Below, one piece after another: positions 7,376 to 13,097 of a stretch of DNA of 13,097 nucleotides; positions within the stretch are counted from its first letter, which is position 1; each line of letters starts with the position of its first letter. The notes below the pieces were generated by a model, which was not told the DNA's origin, did not search any database, and saw only the letters and a program-made list of their open reading frames with translations. This DNA is from Desulfurococcales archaeon (GTDB lineage: Archaea; Thermoproteota; Thermoprotei_A; Sulfolobales; Ignisphaeraceae). The stretch spans positions 1-13,097 of the forward strand of contig JALWBS010000026.1 of NCBI GenBank assembly GCA_027037025.1. The letters are read 5' to 3'. A program made the translations under genes and the position numbers.

Positions 7376-8722
7376 TTATTTCGTGAGTATCGTTACGAGT
7401 GTACGAATCGATTTCCATAGGCCTTCTCTAACGTCTTTCGAGGGTTCGAGTACTGCGTCTGCTAAGCTCATCTCTAGTGCTTGGGCCGCGTTGCTCATAG
7501 ATCCTATGACTTCGGCTCTCAATCCGGTTCTGTAGTCGCTTAGGAGTCTCATCATTCTGTAGAGCGTGTCTAGGAGTTCGTGCTTCCTACCCTCGATGAA
7601 GGAGTGCGCGAGTGCTCTAACGCCTACCCACAGCTCTTGAGCGCTGCTGTTCGTGGATCTCGATGCTATGTCGAGGCTCGCTACGATGAGGAGTCTCAAC
7701 AGCTTCAGTACCCTGTCGAGATTTTCGACGCCTAGCTCTCTCGAGAAGCTCTCTACGATCCTGGCAACGGTGCTTATCTCGCTCAGCGATATCTGCACGT
7801 TCCACAACGGGAAGAATCTTCGTCCCGTAACCCCCAGGGCTAAGTGGTTTAGAGCTACGTTGCTGGGTGGCGAAACCCTGAACTGTTTCCGTAGCTTCTC
7901 GAGCTCTTCGAGAAGCTTGATTATCGAGACGAGCCTAAGACCCTCGTAATCCCTTAGCCACACCCTGAACCCTATCCTTAGAATATCCTTGCGTAGAGCT
8001 CTATAGAGACTCTTCACGAGCTCTGCTTGCGCTGTCGTGATGCTCCCTGGCTCTAGGCTGAGGAGCGTGAACATGTAGGTGTTGGTGACTCCACGTTCGT
8101 AGCCCGTTTGGAGTGCTAGGAGGAGTGCGTAGAGAAGCCCCGTCACGGGAGCCGCGGCTCTATAGTCTATCCTTCCAATGTCTGGCCTACCCCTCTTCCT
8201 ATCGCTCAGACCTCCAAACCTACCGATCTCGTAGAAAGCTTCGCTCTTTATGATCACGGGCACGGGATGATCATCGCCGCCGAGGGATATCTTGAACACG
8301 CCTCGACTCACGGAGATGCCTACGCTCTGCAGAGCTCTTCCAAGAGCTTCGAGATCCCTGCCAACGATCCTCACCAGCTCGTCGTAGAGCTTAGGCCTAG
8401 CCTCAGCCCTTAGGGAAGGCACCGATAGACCGGCTTTAGCGAAGAGGTCGCCTATGGTGCCACCATCCGTTCCCGGGCCTCGGCCAAAGATGAGGGGTAG
8501 GGCTCCGTACACATGCTCCAAGCCCCACATCGCAGGTTTTTCTAGTGCGCGCACGAGGCTCTTCACAACCCTCCTCTGCTCCACGTCGATGCTCATCGAG
8601 AGAAAGCCTTCTTCTCTACGAACCTCGGCCTCGACCTCGCCCAGCTGAGGCAGTGCGTGGATCGCTAGCGTTGCGACTAATCCCGATGCTAGAGGCGTTG
8701 GGGGTAGGGCTATTCTAGCCAA
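7376..8722 (-). CDS. cas8a: Cas8a, large subunit of the type I-A Cascade
   Basis: A 448-residue protein between cas5 and the ATPase gene. The Cas8 family diverges so strongly that I identify it mainly by position (after csa5-cas7-cas5), size and fold hints: an alpha/beta N-terminal half including a Gly/Asp-rich loop near 148-153 (SLGGDDHPVP) and an Arg/Gly-rich stretch (DRKRGRPDIG), then an almost wholly helical C-terminal half, as in type I large subunits. In type I-A, Cas8a helps recognise the PAM and recruit Cas3. I see no zinc-binding Cys cluster. The start is TTG 8722, 7 bases after GGAGGTG (8736-8730), overlapping the end of cas5 by 8 bases. Whether it is the Cas8a1 or Cas8a2 (Csa4) branch I cannot say. 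No damage seen. Confidence 0.75.
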   Translation of the reverse strand: MARIALPPTPLASGLVATLAIHALPQLGEVEAEVRREEGFLSMSIDVEQRRVVKSLVRALEKPAMWGLEHVYGALPLIFGRGPGTDGGTIGDLFAKAGLSVPSLRAEARPKLYDELVRIVGRDLEALGRALQSVGISVSRGVFKISLGGDDHPVPVIIKSEAFYEIGRFGGLSDRKRGRPDIGRIDYRAAAPVTGLLYALLLALQTGYERGVTNTYMFTLLSLEPGSITTAQAELVKSLYRALRKDILRIGFRVWLRDYEGLRLVSIIKLLEELEKLRKQFRVSPPSNVALNHLALGVTGRRFFPLWNVQISLSEISTVARIVESFSRELGVENLDRVLKLLRLLIVASLDIASRSTNSSAQELWVGVRALAHSFIEGRKHELLDTLYRMMRLLSDYRTGLRAEVIGSMSNAAQALEMSLADAVLEPSKDVREGLWKSIRTLVTILTK

Positions 8723-9500
8723 GCTTCGCCACCTCCCGAGGGATCACTACGTAGAGACCCGGTTTCCCTATGCGTAGGGCTGTTCCTCGACCGCTTAGCT
8801 TAGCCTTCACGGTGTTGATGGGTATCACGAAGTCCTCTAGATACCTACCAACATCTCTAACGATTCCAAGCGCGTACCAGTCTCTGCTCGGTATTGAGAG
8901 CCTCGACTCTACGAAAGATCCTTCTACTGGCGTTGCTAAGCTTCGTGGGAATCCAAAGCTCGTTTCCACGACGTTGTTCTCAACGGTCTCAGCTTCGAGA
9001 GGTTCGACGAGCTGCACCGAGACTATCGATTCTCTCGTCCCCAACCTGGTTATGCCCCACGCAGCTCTAGAGATCTTGTCGAGAGCGTCGCTGCGCACGA
9101 TGTATAGTATCTCTAGGGTTGTGCATGGAGCGTAGATCTTTCCATGGGTTTGAACGGCCCATACGTAGATCGAGCCTGGGTAAACGTTGTCGCTCCTAGT
9201 GTAGGGAGCCATGAGCACCCTGGATATGTCTCTCGTCTCGATTAGAACGCTCGGATCTACATCGAGGAATCTGTAGGTTGTCCACGGAACGACGCTCAGT
9301 AGCTGGGTAGCGTAGGAGTAGAGAGTGCTTCCCTCAAGCCTTACCTCGATACCCTCCTCTCTAGCTATGGCGTAGGCCAGCGCTCCTAGGAGAGTCGTTG
9401 GTGGTGGGTACCTGAGGCATGGTTGCGATGCGCTGTAGATGGGGTGCTTTACGGAGTAGCCCCAGTGTAGCTTAGCAACGACCCTAACGATGCTGAGCAT
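8715..9500 (-). CDS. cas5: Cas5 (type I-A), Cascade subunit at the crRNA 5' handle
   Basis: A 261-residue RAMP-family protein. The N-terminal half shows the Cas5 pattern: a short strand (SIVRVVAKLHWG), a loop with Tyr/Ser/Ala residues, then RYPPPTTLLGALAYAIARE (about residues 30-48), the hallmark PP-TT-LLGAL helix of Cas5. The C-terminal part ends in GRGTALRIGKPGLYVVIP, a glycine-rich RAMP-like loop and strand. Cas5 caps the Cascade backbone and holds the 5' end of the crRNA next to Cas7 and Cas8a. In type I-A it is not the processing enzyme, so a Cas6 must come from elsewhere. Start is ATG 9500, behind GGTAGAG, 7 bases after the cas7 stop; the end overlaps cas8a by 8 bases. Intact. Confidence 0.88.
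   Translation of the reverse strand: MLSIVRVVAKLHWGYSVKHPIYSASQPCLRYPPPTTLLGALAYAIAREEGIEVRLEGSTLYSYATQLLSVVPWTTYRFLDVDPSVLIETRDISRVLMAPYTRSDNVYPGSIYVWAVQTHGKIYAPCTTLEILYIVRSDALDKISRAAWGITRLGTRESIVSVQLVEPLEAETVENNVVETSFGFPRSLATPVEGSFVESRLSIPSRDWYALGIVRDVGRYLEDFVIPINTVKAKLSGRGTALRIGKPGLYVVIPREVAKLG
8730..8736 (-). promoter_or_regulatory. ribosome binding site supporting the TTG start of cas8a
   Basis: GGAGGTG lies 7 bases upstream of the TTG at 8722, within the last codons of cas5. It is the strongest ribosome site in this stretch and supports the rare TTG start over later codons. Confidence 0.65.
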
Positions 9501-9507
9501 CTCTACC

Positions 9508-10563
9508 CTACCTTAGCATGGATAGGGCTCGCTGCTTGACGGTGCTCAGCATCTCCGTAATGGTTGTGAACGTCTTGATCCCGAGCTCCCTCAGATTCTC
9601 AGCAAGGTCTTTGTTTCTCGTGTAGGCGTAGAGCTCAACTTCGCTTCTCGTGGCTTTGGCGAAGGCCTGCGCTCTCCTGGCGGTGTCCTCCACGAACTCG
9701 ATTCCCATGGCTGGCGGCGAGACGTTGAATGGTAGGGGCTGGGATAGACTCGTCAACACGATCTCGTAGTCTACCACGGGCGTGTAGCGACTCTGCTTAG
9801 CACCGAACAACCTGTTCTCGAGCATGAGCATCAACGCGTCTATCGCTAGCTCAACCCTCTTCCTACGCTGTTCGAGATCGAGGCACTCGCGCTTCACAGC
9901 CGTGCAGCACCCTATCGAGGCTAGGTCTAGGTAGAAGCTCCATGCGTAGACCGCCGAGCCCACCTCGACGTTGTACGTCATCTGAGCCTGTTCCCAGCTC
10001 TGCGAAGCTGTTGGTGCGTGCCTAACCTGGAACTGGGTCTCGATAACCGCCTTCTCTATCACGTCCAGAGCTGGGATCATGTAGCTCGATGCAAATCTCG
10101 AGGTTCTCTTCACGGGGATCCTCCCCGCGTAGAGGAACCCGCCGATGTCCTCCACGACGCAGTTCCCAACGATGGTCTTCTCGAACTCGTGCATGAACGC
10201 CACCGTGTCCACGCTACGCTTAGAGCCTCTACCGCTCTCGACGGACTTCACGAGCTCAGCTAGGCGCTGTTCCCATGGCAGGGACCCGAAGATCTTGAGA
10301 TCCGCGTGCTTAACGAACTCGTGCTTCGCGCAGTACTCGCACACGGGCAAACCTCTCTTCGTAGCTAGGTCCGCGAGCCAGGACTGGTAGCTATGGGCTA
10401 GGCACTCACCGCTTACCGCGGGGACCCACCTAACGATGTAGCTCGAGTCCCTCCTGAAAATCACGGCCGCCTTCCTATGCCTAACTATGTTGCCGACGCT
10501 CTCGACCATGTTCATGGCCTCGACGTTGACTAGGGCTCGGAGACCTAGGGATAGGAACGCCAT
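9508..10563 (-). CDS. cas7: Cas7 (Csa2/DevR family), backbone subunit of the type I-A Cascade
   Basis: A 351-residue protein with the strongest family match in the window: FLSLGLRALVNVEAMNMVES and VGNIVRHRKA near the start, then RWVPAVSGECLAHSYQSWLA, then a C-x-x-C pair (VCEYC) before EFVKHADLKIFG. These are the hallmark blocks of archaeal Csa2. Several copies coat the crRNA spacer and form the Cascade filament. The frame opens at GTG 10572, but I chose ATG 10563 because GGTGA sits 5 bases before it and the GTG lies inside that ribosome site. It lies just downstream of csa5 and 7 bases upstream of cas5. The C-terminal 60 residues are helical and basic, suited to RNA contact. Intact, and certain as to family. 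Confidence 0.94.
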   Translation of the reverse strand: MAFLSLGLRALVNVEAMNMVESVGNIVRHRKAAVIFRRDSSYIVRWVPAVSGECLAHSYQSWLADLATKRGLPVCEYCAKHEFVKHADLKIFGSLPWEQRLAELVKSVESGRGSKRSVDTVAFMHEFEKTIVGNCVVEDIGGFLYAGRIPVKRTSRFASSYMIPALDVIEKAVIETQFQVRHAPTASQSWEQAQMTYNVEVGSAVYAWSFYLDLASIGCCTAVKRECLDLEQRRKRVELAIDALMLMLENRLFGAKQSRYTPVVDYEIVLTSLSQPLPFNVSPPAMGIEFVEDTARRAQAFAKATRSEVELYAYTRNKDLAENLRELGIKTFTTITEMLSTVKQRALSMLR

Positions 10564-10568
10564 GGATC

Positions 10569-10573
10569 TCACC
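10569..10573 (-). promoter_or_regulatory. ribosome binding site that decides the cas7 start
   Basis: GGTGA is followed by GATCC and then the ATG at 10563. The spacing and match are near ideal, and the competing GTG codon (10572) is part of the site itself. It overlaps the csa5-cas7 junction directly after the csa5 TAG (10577-10575). Confidence 0.7.
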
Positions 10574-10574
10574 C

Positions 10575-10922
10575 CTACATGGCTAGAGCCTTCAAAACGA
10601 TCTTCCTAACCAGATCGAGACCGCCATGGAGATCCTCATCGAGCTTCCTGAGGATCTCGGAGATGGACTCATCACGGGCGATCCACACCTGCTCCGGTGG
10701 AACTTCGTCACAGAGCCCGCGGTGCTTCTTAGCAGATCGAGAAGCCCTCAACGCTTCGTATAGAGCGGCTTCGACAGCCTCCTTGCTCGTGGCGTTGGCG
10801 AGCCTATCGATGACGCTGTACATCTCGCACCTAGCGAAAGCGCGTAGCATCTTAGCGATATCCGAAACGGGGTCGAGCTGCGTAGACACACCCATCACCC
10901 ACAACGCGATGCGGGCTAGCAT
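10575..10922 (-). CDS. csa5: Csa5 (Cas11a), small subunit of the type I-A Cascade
   Basis: I call a 115-residue protein from ATG 10922. It is nearly all helical, with the Csa5-like core IAKMLRAFARCEMYSVIDRL, then ANATSKEAVEAALYEALRAS, a basic loop, and a final amphipathic segment (ISEILRKLDEDLHGGLDLVR). Its size and position directly before cas7 match Csa5, which lines the belly of the type I-A complex and stabilises the R-loop. The open frame extends upstream another 150 codons to 11372, but that part is rich in Cys, His and Arg, has no Csa5 character and contains a strong TATA box, so I treat it as non-coding. M10 (ATG 10895, after GGGTG-like bases) is an alternative start. It is the first gene of the operon, and its stop is adjacent to the cas7 ribosome site. 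Confidence 0.8.
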   Translation of the reverse strand: MLARIALWVMGVSTQLDPVSDIAKMLRAFARCEMYSVIDRLANATSKEAVEAALYEALRASRSAKKHRGLCDEVPPEQVWIARDESISEILRKLDEDLHGGLDLVRKIVLKALAM

Positions 10923-10961
10923 GTGGATGCAGGATGCGTCACGGAACTCTCTATCGTAGAG

Positions 10962-10974
10962 ATATTTAAGGTTT
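10962..10974 (-). promoter_or_regulatory. promoter of the cas operon (TATA box with BRE)
   Basis: On the minus strand AAACC is followed by TTAAATAT (TATA, 10969-10962), a good archaeal BRE/TATA pair. Transcription should start about 26 bases on, near 10939, leaving a leader of only about 17 bases before the csa5 ATG at 10922 with no clear ribosome site. It is the only strong promoter-like element I see for the eight-gene operon. Confidence 0.7.
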
Positions 10975-11322
10975 ACTATGTTAGAGACCCATCCACTTAC
11001 GTAATAAATGCTGTGTTGGCGGAACCACAACGCACAGCGACTTCGATTAAGGACGAAGGGCGGGATACGGAACAACGCGTTGTCTACGAGCAGCTCGTGT
11101 AGAGACCATGATGGGTTGGCAGTGCATGAACACCGATGCCGAGCCGCAACTTCGACTCTACGTACGGTACACATCGCTTGGAAACAGAGCTGTAGAAACT
11201 CAACGCATCTTGAGAACACCGCCGCGTAGCTCCCGACGAAGCCATGATGCGCGGGAACACGTTCCTCGATGTCTATGCTCATCTCGTTCAAACGAGTTAT
11301 TCTACTCAGGATCCTCAGCGTT
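10975..11322. other. region between the cas operon promoter and the MNT remnant, no gene supported
   Basis: About 350 bases between divergent units. A minus-strand frame joined to csa5 stays open throughout, and short plus-strand frames also exist, but none has protein-like composition that I trust. I find no repeated unit of CRISPR type and no tRNA. It would be the natural place for upstream control of the cas operon, for example a Csa3-like regulator site, but I see no clear operator palindrome. Confidence 0.4.
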
Positions 11323-11789
11323 GTGGTGGGTCGGAGGTTGTCTCTGAGGAGCTGGGTTTCGGAGTTGCTCAAGAGCTTCGATTGGGGTTGCTACGGCGTT
11401 GCTTACGCGGTTCTCTTCGGTTCTCTAGCTAGGGGTGTTGAGAAGCCTAAGGATGTCGATGTGGCGATTTCGTGTCTCGATAGGCGTTGCGATGGCGATG
11501 ATGTGCTGGGCTATACGCAGACCTAGCCCGAGTAATCGAGTTCGCTACGCATCTACAGCTAGACCTTGTGGTTCTGGACTGGGACCCACCCTGCGAGCTC
11601 GTTACCGAAGTGTTTAAGCACGGGATCGTGGTTTACGAAGCTTCTCCAGGTCTCTTCCTAGACGATATGCTTAGGAGGGTAGCGATTTGCTACGACTGGA
11701 GCGTAGCTAGGAAGAAGCTTAGGATCGTCGAAACGGCTGAGGAGGTGGTTCTCCATGGCTGCTCTCTAGGCTCTACGACGTTGTTCTGA
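11323..11789 (+). pseudogene. MNT nucleotidyltransferase antitoxin (MntA-like), broken by a frame shift
   Basis: The first frame gives AYAVLFGSLARGVEKPKDVD and DVAISCLDRR, the catalytic FGS...DVD motif of minimal nucleotidyltransferases (GSX9DXD), then runs into a TAG at 11523. Near 11510 the coding signal moves to another frame, which continues DLARVIEFATHLQLDLVVLD (third Asp in DLVVLDWD), CELVTEVFKHGIVVYEA and a helical end with YDWSVARKKLRIVETAEEVV, stopping at 11789. One missing base in GGGCTATAC would join them into a protein of about 150 residues. The start is unclear: GTG 11323, TTG 11338 or ATG 11269. It overlaps the HEPN remnant downstream, the usual gene order of such pairs. In the known system it would AMPylate the HEPN toxin. 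Decay or a sequencing slip; with two more breaks in its partner I favour decay. Confidence 0.75.
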
Positions 11790-12245
11790 GCTACGCATCG
11801 CTGATACCGCGCATAGCTAAGCCGGAGGAGCTCGAGGATGTAGTCAAGTGGTTAGCGACGCCAAGTACAGGCCCAGGCCTTGATAGACATGGTCTTGAGG
11901 ATGGTCTCGCTGCTGGGCTACGCACCTTCGGCACCCATCGAAGCGATAGAGATTCTCACACGCGAGAACGTGTTGCCGCGTGAAGAAGCTGAGCTCCTGA
12001 GGAAAGTCGTTGGCTTTCGAAACATCGTCGTCCACGAGTACCTAAGGATCGATCGAGACATCGTTGCTAGGATACTGGGGGAGAGGAGGTATCTGAAGCT
12101 CGTCGACATCGCTAAGAAGATTCTCGAGGAAGCGAGGAAAAGGGGTTTGGCTAGACCCAGCAGATTCGCAACGCGTTCGAACATTCTTCACGAGCTCTCG
12201 AAACCATTGGAGGAATTCGCTCTCCGCAAGCAGTTGGAGGTCTAG
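11755..12245 (+). pseudogene. HEPN toxin (DUF86/HepT-like), broken by two frame shifts
   Basis: From ATG 11755 the frame stops after four codons. Dropping one T at 11767 restores RLYDVVLSYASLIPRIAKPE and EELEDVVKWLAT, a HEPN first helix. Near 11860 a one-base gain in CC moves the signal to the frame that reads QVQAQALIDMVLRMVSLLG. It then runs cleanly to TAG 12245 with the motif R-N-I-V-V-H-E-Y (RX4HXY), the ribonuclease and AMP-acceptor site. A start at TTG 11880 would give an intact 121-residue C-terminal part that keeps the catalytic motif but lacks the first helices, so it is unlikely to fold as a normal HEPN dimer. The tail beyond the usual end (about 30 residues after KKILEEARKRG) is extra. 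Partner of the damaged MNT gene just upstream. Confidence 0.75.
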
Positions 12246-12826
12246 GTCGCACCGCTTCGGAGCCTCGATCCCACAATCCTTAGGGTTGCCCACAACGTGA
12301 GCCACGATGCTTCGCATCTACCTACATCCTCGGTTGACGAGCTTGAACAGAGCCCTTGCTCTCGGCCTCCGAAGCTGTTAACCGTTTGTGAATCGGTGAA
12401 GCCTCTGAGATTGTTAAGGGTGTGAGCTCCGCATCCCTAGCTAGCTAAGCACCTTTCATTTCTATCATCTGCGCCGGTACGCGGGGTTCTACACTGCTTG
12501 AGCTATGCATATACGTAGGGGAAGCTCGAACAGCGCGTCTCCATGCAACTATACGTATTCCCCGGCTATAGCGATGCGAGCGAATGGCGGGGTTCGGGGT
12601 AGGGCGGGTTGGGGTTCTACGCATGTTCATCGCATCGATGCTGTTGGTTAACGGCTTCGGTCTGCGGGTCTCGTAGTGGTTATCGATTGGCTGCCTATGC
12701 TTTTCGGATCCTTGAATTGTTTCGAGGTTTTTGATTGGGTATGTGTTTCCGAACCGTGTTCTCGCTACATTTGTTGTGGATAGAATGCTTATATCACGGG
12801 GCTTAGCCTCGGTTCTAGGGCTAGGT
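12246..12826. other. 580-base region without a supported gene
   Basis: Stops are frequent in all frames, and the longest frame (minus, about 60 codons near 12445-12630, Arg/Pro/Ser-rich) is not protein-like. I checked for tRNA T-arm and D-arm signatures, CRISPR repeats and box elements by eye and found none that hold. A GC-rich G-run stretch lies at 12586-12615. The right end contains the TATA box of the membrane protein gene. Confidence 0.4.
12788..12794 (+). promoter_or_regulatory. promoter (TATA box) of the membrane protein gene
   Basis: CTTATAT lies 33-39 bases before the ATG at 12827. Transcription would begin near 12816, giving a leader of about 10 bases. The BRE upstream (AGAATG) is weak. 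Confidence 0.5.
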
Positions 12827-13097
12827 ATGCGCTTGTTAAAGGCTGTTCCACTGTTTATAGCGGGTCTGCTACTCGCTTTCCTAGTGTATCCAGTAGCGTT
12901 CTACGTATCGATTGGTCTAGGCTACGTGCTGGGCATCGCCGCTATAGCTATCGGTGCTTACCTCGTTGCGAAGCGTGGTGGTAGCAAGGCTGTTCTGTGC
13001 TTAGGAGCTTCGTTGCTAGCGTTCTCGATAGCTATGGTCAGCATCACGGCTTTCATACACGTCGCCGCGTGGTCCCTAAGCGAAGCTCTTAAGGAGG
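12827..13097 (+). CDS. small multi-span membrane protein, unknown function (partial, runs off the window)
   Basis: The 90 codons visible begin MRLLKAVPLFIAGLLLAFLV and hold three hydrophobic segments: about residues 5-28, 30-47 (IGLGYVLGIAAIAIGAYLVA) and 57-80 (VLCLGASLLAFSIAMVSITA). A short positively charged loop (KRGGSK) lies between the second and third. The N-terminal Arg and Lys followed directly by a long hydrophobic run fits a membrane anchor rather than a cleaved signal peptide. The gene has its own TATA box and faces away from the cas operon, so it is probably unrelated to it. No family recognised; 3' end is outside the window. Confidence 0.65.
   Translation, partial: MRLLKAVPLFIAGLLLAFLVYPVAFYVSIGLGYVLGIAAIAIGAYLVAKRGGSKAVLCLGASLLAFSIAMVSITAFIHVAAWSLSEALKE

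Noticed and set aside
11323..11789. Programmed frame shifting in the MNT gene rather than decay
   Set aside because: No typical slippery run is seen at the break near 11510, and the neighbouring HEPN gene has two further unrelated breaks.
12246..12826. Possible tRNA or CRISPR array in the gene-free right-hand region
   Set aside because: No T-arm sequence with matching acceptor stem and no repeated unit could be found by eye.

Overview
The window looks like chromosomal DNA of a hyperthermophilic crenarchaeon (Thermoproteota, perhaps Desulfurococcales). The basis is a type I-A CRISPR interference operon with separate cas3' and cas3'' genes and a csa5 small subunit, AT-rich TATA elements set for short 5' leaders, GGTGA-type ribosome sites, frequent GTG/TTG starts, and several HEPN/MNT and VapBC toxin-antitoxin genes. 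The genus cannot be read from the sequence.

Layout. Positions 1-429 hold the end of an unidentified gene and an unassigned 100-aa frame (+). A single minus-strand gene (473-1336) joins a HEPN toxin domain to an MNT nucleotidyltransferase antitoxin domain. Next (1461-2136, minus) is a broken VapB-VapC pair with one stop codon and three frame breaks. After a 560-base gap with only scraps of frame, the minus-strand cas operon fills 2699-10922, transcribed right to left: csa5, cas7, cas5, cas8a, an ABC/OLD-like ATPase, a PIN nuclease, cas3', cas3''. A clear promoter precedes csa5. Genes overlap or are at most 40 bases apart, so this is probably one transcript. To the right, on the plus strand, lies a second MNT/HEPN pair broken by three frame shifts (about 11323-12245), then about 580 bases without a gene, then a membrane protein cut off by the window end.

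How it works together. Csa5, Cas7, Cas5 and Cas8a would form the type I-A Cascade on crRNA, and Cas3' (helicase) with Cas3'' (HD nuclease) would destroy the target. There is no cas6, no cas1/cas2/cas4 and no CRISPR array in the window, so crRNA processing and adaptation must be supplied elsewhere. The most unusual part is the ATPase-PIN pair inserted between the Cascade genes and the Cas3 genes. It keeps all the catalytic motifs I can see and is translationally meshed with the operon. It resembles two-gene ATPase-plus-nuclease defence systems (Septu, PARIS), but with a PIN domain as the nuclease. I do not know it as a standard part of type I-A systems, and it is the best candidate here for an undescribed system. 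The intact cas operon flanked by decayed toxin-antitoxin pairs marks this as a defence-island neighbourhood.
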